A program made the translations under genes and the position numbers. From contig NC_066515.1 in NCBI RefSeq assembly GCF_024679095.1, positions 25,641,887-25,705,886 of the forward strand: DNA of 64,000 nucleotides, written 5' to 3'. Of this stretch, positions 22,589 through 34,500 are shown one piece after another. The notes under the pieces were generated by a model, which worked only from the letters and a program-made list of their open reading frames with translations, made no database searches and was not told the DNA's origin. Within the stretch, counting starts at the first letter, position 1, and every line of letters begins with the position of its first letter. The DNA comes from Eriocheir sinensis. Lineage: Eukaryota; Arthropoda; Malacostraca; Decapoda; Varunidae.

Positions 22589-25500
22589 TTGAGCTGTCTC
22601 CCATGCTGAAAAAAAAAAGAAGAATTAGCCAAATCGTATAAATATTCCCTTTCCGTTCTAACAGGCTATCTGCAAGAAGAGCCCTGACGACCCTCTGGTG
22701 GTGGAGCTGGTCAACCTGTACCTGGCGGGCAGTGAGTTGATGACTGAATTTGTTGTATAGAAAGTCTCGTTAGTAAGGAAGCATATATGAATTTTCTGAG
22801 CCAAGACTGTGTTGTTTCTGTTAGGTTATGTGTTTAACCCCTTGGATGTAGATTTCCTATAAGAAGACATCACCGAGCTACAGGAATGGAGCAAAAAGTG
22901 GCTGCTACAGTTTAATGAAGAAAAATATAAAGCCTTGCACCTTGGGAGGGGATATCCAGCACACCAATACCACATGGGAAACACTCCACTATCCACCACA
23001 GAGGCAGAGAAAGACCTGGGAGTGTATGTTACCAGGCTACCAGTGAAGGGATATCCAGCATACCAATACCACATGGGAAACACTCCACTATCCACCACAG
23101 AGGCAGAGAAAGACCTGGGAGTGTATGTTACCAGGCTACCAGTGAAGGGATATCCAGCATACCAATACCACATAGGAAACACTCCATTATCCACCACAGA
23201 GGCAGAGAAAGACCTAGGGAGTGTTACCAGTGGAGGACTAAATCCAGCACACCAATACCACATGGAAACACTCCCACTATCCACTTATGTTGGTTACCAG
23301 TGGAGGCGAAATCCAGCACACCAATACCACATGGGAAACACTCCACTATCCACCACAGAGGCAGAGAAAGACTTAGGGCTATATGTTACCAGGTTACCAG
23401 TGAAGGCGAAATCCGTGCCAGTCACAGCGGCGGGTTAATATTCTTTCCCTTGGCAGTGGATCATGGAGGGCCGGCACTGGAGAGAGCCATGGTGTTCGGC
23501 AGTGGCGGCGACAGTGACAGCGGCCTCGAGGACAGTGACACACCCCTCTCGGCGGCTCCCTCTGTGGTGACCTGCAGCCTGAAGTCACGTAAGTGCTCGG
23601 GTGGAGGTTTGGGGGGCGGGGGCGGCTGGGGAAGGAGGGGAGTTTTTTTTTTTTTTTTTTTTTTTGTTTTTCGTTCACTGTCTCTCGGTCTCATGTGGAT
23701 TTGATTTTCCTGAATTTTCTTTTTCTATCTTTTTTTTTCCTCTATTCATTTTCAATCTCAGTTTTCTCTTCTTTATCTTTTTTTCATTTTGGTTTTCTTT
23801 CTTTTTCTTCTTTCTCTATCTTTTTTTTTTTTCCTCTTCATTTTCAATCTGTTTTCTTTCTTTTCTTCATCTTTTTTTCATCTCAGTTTTCTTTCTTTTC
23901 CTGCTTCTTCTTCCTCTTCCTCTCTTTTCCTGTCTATCTCTCTGTCTGTCTGTCTGTCTATTGCTCTCTCTATCATGTCTATCCCTTAATCTATCCACCA
24001 CCCTGTCTATATACTAACTTAGCAACACTAACACTAACACCTCAAATACTAACGATATCTTCCGCAGGTGGACACGTGGAAGCGCTGTACAGGTGTCTGG
24101 TGCTACTGGTGGGGCTGCTTGACTTCGAGGGTCACCGCTGGGACCTCGCACCCTGGCAGAAGCTGACGGAGGTGCTGGCAAAGTTCTACCAGGCGTGGGT
24201 CAGGTGCGTTGAGGCTGTGGATGTGTGGTGTGGTTCAGAGAAGGAGGAGGAGGAGGGAGTAAGTTGATGGAAGAGGAAAAAGAAGAAGGAGGAGGAGATA
24301 AGTTGATAAAGAAAGAAGAAGGAGAAGGAAATAAGTTGTTAAAGGAAGAAGGAGAAGTATTAAGTTGATAAAAGAAGTATATTCTGTTGTTTTATGTAAG
24401 GTTGAATAGATGATTAAGAAAAGGGTTTGATGGTAAAGAAAAGGATTATCTGGCAAAAAAAGGAAATACTGTCCAAATCCTTTATGCAAGAGTTAACCAG
24501 CATCTTCAGTCTTTCATCCCATTCACCGGTAAACTCTGGAATAATATCTGGCAGAAGAGAGGGGGTACTGTCCAAATCCCTTATGCAAGAGTTAACCAGC
24601 ATCTTCAGTCTTTCATCCCATTCACTGGTAAACTCTGGAACAATATCTGGCAGAAGAGAGGGGGTACTGTCCAAATCCCTTATGCAAGAGTTAACCAGCA
24701 TCTTCAGTCTTTCATCCCATTCACCGGTAAACTCTGGAACAATATCTGGCAGAAGAGAGGGGGTACTGTCCAAATCCCTTATGCAAGAGTTAACCAGCAT
24801 CTTCAATCTTTCATCCCATTCACTGGTAAACTCTGGAACAATATCTGGCAGAAGAGAGGGGGTACTGTACAAATCCCTTATGCAAGAGTTAACCAGCATC
24901 TTCAATCTTTCATCCCTTTCACTGGAACTATATCTGGCAGAGAGAATACTGTCCAAATCCTTTATGCAAGAGTTAACCAGCATCTTCAATCTTTCATCCC
25001 TTTCACTGGAACTATATCTGGCAGAGAGAATACTGTCCAAATCCCTTATGCAAGAGTTAACCAGCATCTTCAATCTTTCATCCCTTTCACTGGAACTATA
25101 TCTGGCAGAGAAAATACTGTCCAAATCCTTTATGCAAGAGTTAACCAGCATCTTCAATCTTTCATCCCTTTCACTGGAACTATATTTGGCAGAGGAGAAA
25201 ATACTGTGCAAATCCCTTATGCAAGAGTTAAGCTGCATCTTCAATCTTTCATGCCTTTCACTGGAACTATATCTGACAGAGGAGAGAATACTGTCCAAAT
25301 CCCTTATGCAAGAGTTAACCAGCATCTTCAATCTTTCATCCCTTTCTCTGGAACTATATCTGACAGAGGAGATAATACTGTGCAAATCCCTTATGCAAGA
25401 GTTAACCAGCATCTTCAATCTTTCATCCCTTTCACTGGAACTATATCTGGCAGAGAGAACACTGTCCAAATCCCTTATGCAAGAGTTAACCAGCATCTTC

Positions 25501-28500
25501 AATCTTTCATCCCTTTCACTGGAACTATATCTGGCAGAGAGAACACTGTCCAAATCCCTTATGCAAGAGTTAACCAGCATCTTCAATCTTTCATCCCATT
25601 CCCTTGCTGTAAAAAAAAAAAATAATAATAATAAAAATAAATAAATGCTAATAAAGATAAAATTAAAACAGCACTCCCTTGCAGGTGCTATACGTGTCTG
25701 TCCTGCCACAACACTCGGCGGCGGCTGCATCGGCTGGCGGAGACGGTGGTGCCGCTGTGGAGGCATTCCGTGTGGAGGCCGCCACCGCCGCTGCCCCGGA
25801 CACTCACCCAGGCCCAGGCGCAGGTCATCGTCCACCATGTGTTTGCGGCGTTTATATTCGGCCATGGTGAGGGAGGATTTGTTTACTTTATCTATTGTAT
25901 TTTTATGTTGTTTATTTATTTATTTAACTTTTTTATTTTCTTTCTTTCTTTAGTGGGGAGCGTAAGAGGGGAGGGGAAATATCTACTACCTGAAGTCCAC
26001 GAGGAATTGATCTTATTCTATTTCTATTTCTTTCTTTAGAGGGGGGTTGCTTAAGGGGGAAATACATTGCAATACATAGGAAGAACAGACACCTCCTCCC
26101 TGAAGTCCATGTGAAACCGATCGCTATTACTCAACCAAAAAAGAGTGAATGCATCGCTTGGTCACTTTCTCTTGCGTTTACGAGTCGCCTGTCTCCCTCC
26201 AGCCTGTGAGAAATACCAGGGACAATGTCTCTCGGCCCTGGAAGTCGGCGGACACACAGATCAACTAGAGGAGCTGCTGGGACTCCTGAGCTTCCCCGGC
26301 GCCCACCGTAAGGACTTCATGCTCATGGCAGAGAGGAACAGGAAAAGGTAATGTCCGAGGCTACTTTTGTTGGTTTGCGTCATAGAAAATGTTGACTTTT
26401 TATGGGTGACAGAAAGTATTGTCCTTTCTTAACTTAACGTGCATGGCAGAGAGGAACAGGGAAAGGTAATGTCCGAGGCCGCTCTTTGTTGTGCATGGTA
26501 GAAAATGCTGAGGTCTTTATGGGTGACAGATAATGTTAAGCTTTTTATGCATGACAAAATACTGAGGGTCATTAACTGACCTCGAATGACCACTCATCTA
26601 TACACTCTTATCTGGGACAGTCATCAGTGGGGGCTTTCTCTCTCTCTCTCTCAATCATATTTTTAACCCTTGACCTTCTTTCTTTACTGTGGAGAAGATG
26701 GTCACAAATAGTCTTACCTCAACATCGACCTCGAATGACCTCTCCTCTATACACTCTTAGGGGTCAGTCATTAGTGGGCCCTTTTCCCTCTCTCAATCAT
26801 TTTTTAACCCTTGACCTTCTTTCTTTACTGTGGAGAACATGGACACAAATAACCTCACCCCAACATTCCAAAACTGACCTCATATGACCTCTCCTCTATA
26901 CACTCTTAGGGGTCAGTCATTAGTGGGTGCCTTTTCTCTCTCTGAATAATTTTTTAACCCTTGACCTTCTTCCTTTTTCCTTCCAAAACTGACCTCGTAT
27001 GACCTCTCCTCTATACACTCTTAAGGGTCAGTCATTAGTGGGTGCCTTTTCTCTCTCTCAATCATTTTTTAACCCTTGATCTTCTTCCTTTTTCCTTCCA
27101 AAACTGACCTCGTATGACCTCTCCTCTATACACACTTATCGGGTCAGTCATTAGTGGGTGCCTATTCCCTCTCTCAATCATTTTTTTAACCCTTGACCTT
27201 CTTCCTTTACTGCAAAAAAATTCAATATTCTCTTCACATTCAGGTTGGAAAACGTCACGCTGGGGATGTTATGTCGGAACGTGGATGAAGATGCGGAAAA
27301 CAGTGTCACGGAAAAGGAGGAAAAAGACGGAATGACCCGGAGAGTTACAAGACCCAGCAGTGACTTAAAAGACTCGGTTTGTGAGGAAAACAGTGCGACG
27401 GAAAATGAGGAAAAACAGGGAAGGGAGCGGAGAGTGACAAGATCCAGCAGTGATTTTAAAGACTCGGTATGTGAGGAAAACAGTATGTCGGAAAATGAGG
27501 AAAAACAGAGAAGGAGAGGAAAATGAGAAAACAGGGAGGGAGCGGAGAGTAACAAGATCCAGCAGTGAGGAAAAACAGGGAAGGGAGCGGAGAGTGACAA
27601 GATCCAGCAGTGGTTTGAAAGACTCGGTTTGTGAGGAAAATGAGGAAAAACAGGGAAGGGAGCGGAGAGTGACAAGGTCCAGCAATGCCTCGAAAGACTC
27701 CTTGTACGAAGACGCAGATGATGAGAGAGCGAAACAGACTAGACACCAGACAGAAACCACAGCTGTCCACTCTTCTAAAGACCTGCCGTGTGAAGAGAAA
27801 GAAGAGACCATTAGAAAACAAAGTGAAAGAAGAGATACCACAGCTCAGAGAAGTACCAGAGCTAGGAGAACCACAGACAACATCACCCTTAAAGAAGAGA
27901 AGGAGAAGGAGGAGGAGGAGGAGGACCCACATCTCTTGAGTCCAGTCATAGATTGCACAAACATTAAAGTCTTCCAGGGAAATGACCTCTCTCCCAGCAA
28001 CATCCTCGACATGTCCTTCAGCGAGGATTTTGTGACGAGCACGCAGGTCAGGGACGAGAGCGACCAGGCCAGGAGGAAGGCACGCATGATGGATGACCCG
28101 GAACTAAACGGCAGCTTCTTTGGGGTTCGGGAAAGTGCGAGGGAGGGCGGACCGTTGATGCCGGGAAACAGTCACCACTCGACCCCCATTGAAGCGAAAA
28201 ACAACAAAAACAAGAAGAATACACTACAGGGCACTAAAAAACGCAAAATTCCGTCACTTACGTCACCCAGAGATAAGAATTCCAACATCACTACAAGCTT
28301 GTCCGATGAAGAAGAGGAAATCAAAACAGCAAACCAGGTCACCAATGAAGATTACACAAATGCCAACACACCAGCAAAGGGTAAATCAAGGGTGGGACAG
28401 ATAGACAACCTTCTTAAAGCCTTGACCTCCACCCCACATGCCAGGTCGGACAGGGTCAAAAAGATGAAGCTGCCTAATAGACTGATTTTTCAACCTCCCG

Positions 28501-31500
28501 GCAGAAGAACGAGGAATAGGGAGGCGGCAATGAGGAGATTTCAGAGTAGCCGTTTCTGTCCTGTTGATGACTCAGAGGAGGAGGAGGAGGACAAGGAAGA
28601 TGAAGAGGGGAAGATGGAGGAAGGAGATGAGGAGAAAAATGAGAATCGAAAGGAGAAAACGCAAAGGAGAGAGAAGGAGGAAGATGATGAAGAGAAAATC
28701 CAAGAAGATAAAGAGGAAATAAAGCAGAATAGAGAGAAGAAGAGCAAGGAAGATAACATAGAAGAATTACAGGAAACTGAAGAGAAAGACACAGAAGAAG
28801 AAGAAGAGGAGGAGGAGGAAGATGATGAAGAGAAAATCCAAAAAGAGGAAGAGGAGATAAAGCAGAATAGAGAAAAGAAGGAGAAAGAGCCAACAGAGAC
28901 AGAGAAGAAGAACAAGGAAGATAACATAGAAGAATTACAGGAAATGGAAGAGAAAGACACAGAAGAAGGAGAAGAGGAGGAGAAAGTGATGGAAATGGAA
29001 CCAGAGAAGAAGGAGAATAAAGAGGAGTTACTGAAGGATGCTGAAGAGGTGGAAGAAGAAGAAGAAGAGGAGGAGGATAAGAAAGAGGAGTTACTGAAGG
29101 ATGCTGAAGAGGTGGAAGAAGAAGAAGAGGAGGAGGATAAGAAAGAGGAGTTACTGAAGAACACTGAAGAGGTGGAAGAAGAAGAAGAAGAGGAGGAGGA
29201 TAAGAAAGAGGAGTTACTGAAGAACACTGAAGAGGTGGAAGAAGAAGAAGAAGAAGAGGAGGAGGAGGAGGAGGAGGAGGAGGATAAGAAAGAGGAGTTA
29301 CTGAAGGGCACTGAAGAGGTGGAAGAAGAAGAAGAAGAAGAGGAGGAGGAGAAAGAGAAATTACCAAAGAACGCTGAAGAGGTGGAAGAAGAAGAAGAAG
29401 AGGAGGAGAATAACACGATAGAAATGGAAATCGAACTTGAGCAAATTGAGGTGGAAATCCGAGTTCAACACCGCACCGGAATCGAAGACGATCGCCTCAA
29501 AAACTTAACAGAAACCTCGGACAACGCAAAACAGAGGAAGAATGAGAACAAGGAAGAGAAAACGGACAACCAGGAACGAAGGACAGCCATAGACGACGCA
29601 GAGGAAGAAGAGAAGACGAAGGCGAAGAAACAGAGAAGAGGAAGGAGTAGACTTTCAATACGTAGAAGAACAGAGGAGAGGGAGATTGACGATGGGAAGA
29701 ACAGTATAAGCGATGATGATGGCAGTAGAAAGGACGGCATTTTTTGGAAGAAGAGGATTGTGAATGACGTAGAGGGCAAGAACGATGGTGCAAAGGACAC
29801 TGTAGATAATGAGAGAAACAAAGGAGATGATGAATGGCGTAACAGGAGGAGAGGAGGAGGAGGAGAGAACAGATCAGGTCATAACGTAAACAAGGAAATG
29901 CACGGAAATAAGGAGAACGAAAGCTATGAACGCGACGGAGGAAGAACAAGGGAAGAAAATGAAGACACAGAAGACAGAACAAGGAATAATGAGAAAGAGG
30001 AAAATGAAAAGGAAACTAAGAATGAGAAGAGAAACATCAAACATCAAAACACTCATAAAAACAGTCCTGAAGGTGAAGATGAAGGCGAGAGAAGACAGCC
30101 AGGGAAAGAAGATGATAGAGGTGATAAAATTGAGTATCTACACCTAAGAAGAGGAAGAAGAAGAAGGAAACTCACTGGAAAAATCGCAAAACAAGTTGAC
30201 GACAAAAATGACTCCGCAAAAAACCTTAGAAGAGGGACAAGAAGAAGATGTCCCACTAAGAAAATGATTGAATATAAAGAAGAAGAAGAGGTTAGAAGAG
30301 AAATTAGAAGAAGTCCTAGAAATGTTAGTGGTACAGCGATGAGGGTTCTCAGAAGGGGGACGAGGAACAGACCTCTTTCCACAGCGCCACAGAAACTTGA
30401 AACAGATAGAACGGATGAAATTGAGCTTGGAAGAACAATCACCTCTCTTTCCACAGCGCCACAGAAACTTGAAACAGATAGAACGGATGAAATTGAGCTT
30501 GGAAGAACAATCACCTCTCTTTCCACAGCGCCACAGAATCTTGACACGGAAACAACGGATGAAATTGAGCTTAGAAGAAGAATCGGACCTCTTTCCACAG
30601 CGCCACAGAATCTTGACACGGAAACAACGGATGAAATTGAGCTTAGAAGAAGAATCGGACCTCTTTCCACAGCGCCACAGAAACTTGAAACAGATAGAAC
30701 GGATGAAATCGAGGTTAATAGAACAATCAGCTCTCTTTCCACAGCGCCACAGAAACTTGAAACAGATAGAACGGATGAAATCGAGGTTAATAGAACAATC
30801 AGCTCTCTTTTCACAGCACAACAGGAACTTTACACAGAAAGAATGGATGAAATTGAGCTTGGAAGAACAATCAGCTCTCTTTTCACAGCACAACAGGAAC
30901 TTTACACAGAAAGAATGGATGAAATTGAGCTTGGAAGAACAATCAGCTCTCTTTCCACAGCGCCACAGAATCTTGACACAGAAAGAACGGATGAAATTGC
31001 AGAAAAAGGGTCAGAATCTATGTCAAACTCAGAGAAAGGATCAGATTCCATCCCATCAGGTCCTGGAGGAGGGTCAGATCCTACGACTGATGAAGTAAGA
31101 CACATGCCTCTCTCCACAGTAGCACAGAAAATGGATTCAGAAGGTGAGGGAACAGAAAGAATTGAAGACTTGAGAAACAGATGTAGCGTAGCACAGAAGG
31201 AAGAGTGCAGTACAGATGATGAGGTAGAGTGTAACAAAGAAACAGTTAACAGATACTCCTCTACAGAAGCACTAAAAGGGACTAGAGAGGAACACAGAAA
31301 TATAGAAACAACAGAAAAACAGAGTACAGAAGGAGATAAGGGAATAGAGTGTACCAGAGAAATGGGGCACATATCTCCCTCTACAGAAGCACAGAAGGAT
31401 AAAGAAGAAGGTGTGGAGCATAGCATGGAAATAAACAGAATCCTCGCCCCAGAAACGCAAACTCAGTCTCCGTACGAGCTTGGCGACTGCGGCGAAACTC

Positions 31501-34500
31501 AACTCGTACTGGAAACGGAAAACCAGAGTGTGTTTATGGAGCGTACTGCAAACTGGAACATGGCTACTACTATTTTTACTACTACTACAAGTGCTACAAC
31601 AGTGGATAGTGACCGGACGAGCCCTAACGAACCCCAGACAGATGCAGGAAACACAAACGAAGCGAAAACGAAAGGAGAAACAGAAAACCTTGAGGATTAC
31701 GACACAGACTTATTTATTTCGCCTTCACGGAGCCCTTTTCCCTTATCGCCAGGGCAGAGGGAGGGAGAGAGCGCCTCATCACACGAAAGCTTTGCCTACG
31801 ACACCCAGTTCGGACAAGGCTTCTTCCAATCACAGGAGGAGTCTGAGGCCTATCTACTATCGCTTGTCGGAAAGGAACCGCACGACACGACTACCCAACC
31901 AGAGTGTGTTAGTGTCCGTTGCATAGAGGAGCTAAACCACCTTGAACTGACGGATTTGTACGCTTTTCCGTTCCTTGAAGACATGCACAGTGCGGGTTTT
32001 GAGATGGAAGAAAAACATTTGCTGGGAGAAAGTGATGATTTTGATAACAAGACACACGGAACTCCTCCTCCTCTTCTTCCTCCTCCTCCCCCTGGTGACC
32101 TTTTAGAACAGTCATGGATTCAGGGTTCCGATAAAGGGTCTGATCCCACTGTGTTGAGTCCCGAGAGAGGATCGAACTCCTTATCAAGTCCGAAGAAAGT
32201 GTATCTGCCTGCGCCAAGTCCAAGGAAAAGGTTAAAATCTGTATCAAGGCAGGAGGGAGAGAACTTAGGATCGGTGAGTCTGGAAAGAGGGTTGGATTCC
32301 CTATCAAGTCCAAAGAAAGGGTTCGATCCAACTCTGTTAAGTCTGGAAATCGGGTCAAATTCTGCTCCATCAAGTCCACAAAAAGGGTCTGATCCCACTG
32401 TGTTAAATCCTGAGAGAGGATCCAATTCTCTATCAAGGTCAAAGAAAGAGTATCTGCCTGCGCCAAATCCAAGGAAAAGGTTAAAATCTGTATCAAGGCA
32501 GGAGGGAGAGAACTTAGGATCAGTGAGTTTGGGAAAAGGGTTGGATTCCCTATCAAGTCCAAAGAAAGGGTTCGATTCTTCTCCATCAAGTCCAGAGAAA
32601 GGGTCAGAATCTATATCAAGCTCAGAGAAAGGATCAGATTCCATCCCATCAGGTCCTGGAGGAGGGTCAGATCATACTACTACTACTACTACTACTACTC
32701 TTACTACTACTACTGCTATTACTACTACTACAGCTATTACCACCACCATCACCACTGCTACGACTATAGTTAATGCAAAACAAGAATCTACAGTAAAGAT
32801 AACTTGTAATTTGGACCCGAAACCACCCACAGAAAACACAGAGAACGTCGAAATCAAATTTAAAAACCAAGGATTTCCAGCAAAGAAAAGAAAATTGAAA
32901 CCACTGACAGAACACATAAAGAACCTTGCAATTGAACCTCCAGAACAAGAATCGTCAAAGAAAACACGTGATTCTAACCTGAAACAAAAGAAAACGTGTG
33001 ATTCTAACCTGAAACAAAAGAAAACGTGTGATTCTAACCTGAAACAAAAGAAAACGTGTGATTCTAACCTGAAACAAAAGAAAATGTGTGATTCTAACCT
33101 TAAACCACTGGTGGAAAATGTAGAGAACTTTGAAGAAGAAGAATCAGTTGAAAAAGAATCCAGTTCAGAAAGCGATACATCATGTGAGAGAGAGTTGGAT
33201 CCAGATATGAGAGAGAGAGATCCTTTGAAGCTGGAATCATTGGCAGAAAGAATTGAGAAGTTTGAAGAAGGTGAAGAATTGAGCGCAACAGGATCCAGTT
33301 CTGAAGGTGATATGTCAAGTGAAGGAGGATTGGAACCTGATATGGGAGAGAGAGATCCTTTGAAGCTGGAATCATTGGCAGAAAGGATTGAGAAGTTTGA
33401 AGAAGGTGAAGAATTAAGCGCAACAGGATCCAGTTCTGAAGGTGATACATCAATTGAAAGGGAATTTGAACCAGATATGAGAGAGAGAGATCCTTTGAAG
33501 CTGGGATCATTGCCAGAAAGCATTGTGAAGTTTGAAGAAGGTGAAGAATTGAGCGCAACAGGATCCAGTTCAGAAGGTGATACATCAATTGAAAGGGAAT
33601 TTGAACCAGATATAGGAGAGAGAGATCCTTTGAAGCTGGGATCATTGCCAGAAAGCATTGTGAAGTTTGAAGAAGGTGAAGAATTGAGCATAACAGGATC
33701 CAGTTCAGAAGGCGATACGTCAAGTGAAGGAGGATTGGAACCTGATATGGGAGAGAGAGATCCTTTGAAGCTGGAATCATTGCCAGAAAGCATTGTGAAG
33801 TTTGAAGAAGGTGAAGAATTGAGCGCAACAGGATCCAGTTCTGAAGGCGATATGTCGTTTGAAGGAGGATTGGAACCAGGTATGACAGAGAGAGATCCTT
33901 TGAAGCTGGAATCATTGCCAGAAAGCATTGTGAAGTTTGAAGAAGGTGAAGAATTGAGCGTAACAGGATCCAGTTCAGAAGGAGATATGTCAAGTGAAGG
34001 AGGATTGGAACCTGATATGGGAGAGAGAGATCCTTTGAAGCTGGGATCATTGCCAGAAAGCATTGTGAAGTTTGAAGAAGGTGAAGAATTAAGCGTAACA
34101 GGATCCAGTTCAGAAGGTGATACATCAATTGAAAGGGAATTTGAACCAGATATGAGAGAGAGAGATCCTTTGAAGCTGGAATCATTGGCAGAAAGGATTG
34201 AGAAGTTTGAAGAAGGTGAAGAATTGAGTGTAACAGGATCCAGTTCAGAAGGAGATATGTCGTTTGAAAGGGAATTTGAACCAGATATAGGAGAGAGAGA
34301 TCCTTTGAAGCTGGAATCATTGGCAGAAAGCACTGAAAAGTTTGAAGAAGGTGAAGAATTGAGCGCAACAGGATCCAGTTCAGAAGGTGATACATCAATT
34401 GAAAGGGAATTTGAACCAGATATAGGAGAGAGAGATCCTTTGAAGCTGGAATCATTAGGAGAAAGCATTGAAAAGTCTGAAGAATATGAAGAAACATATG

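Noticed and set aside
24414..25865. 483-codon minus-strand frame
   Set aside because: It is the antisense of a LINE-derived minisatellite with unit lengths divisible by three; no start context or unique domain.
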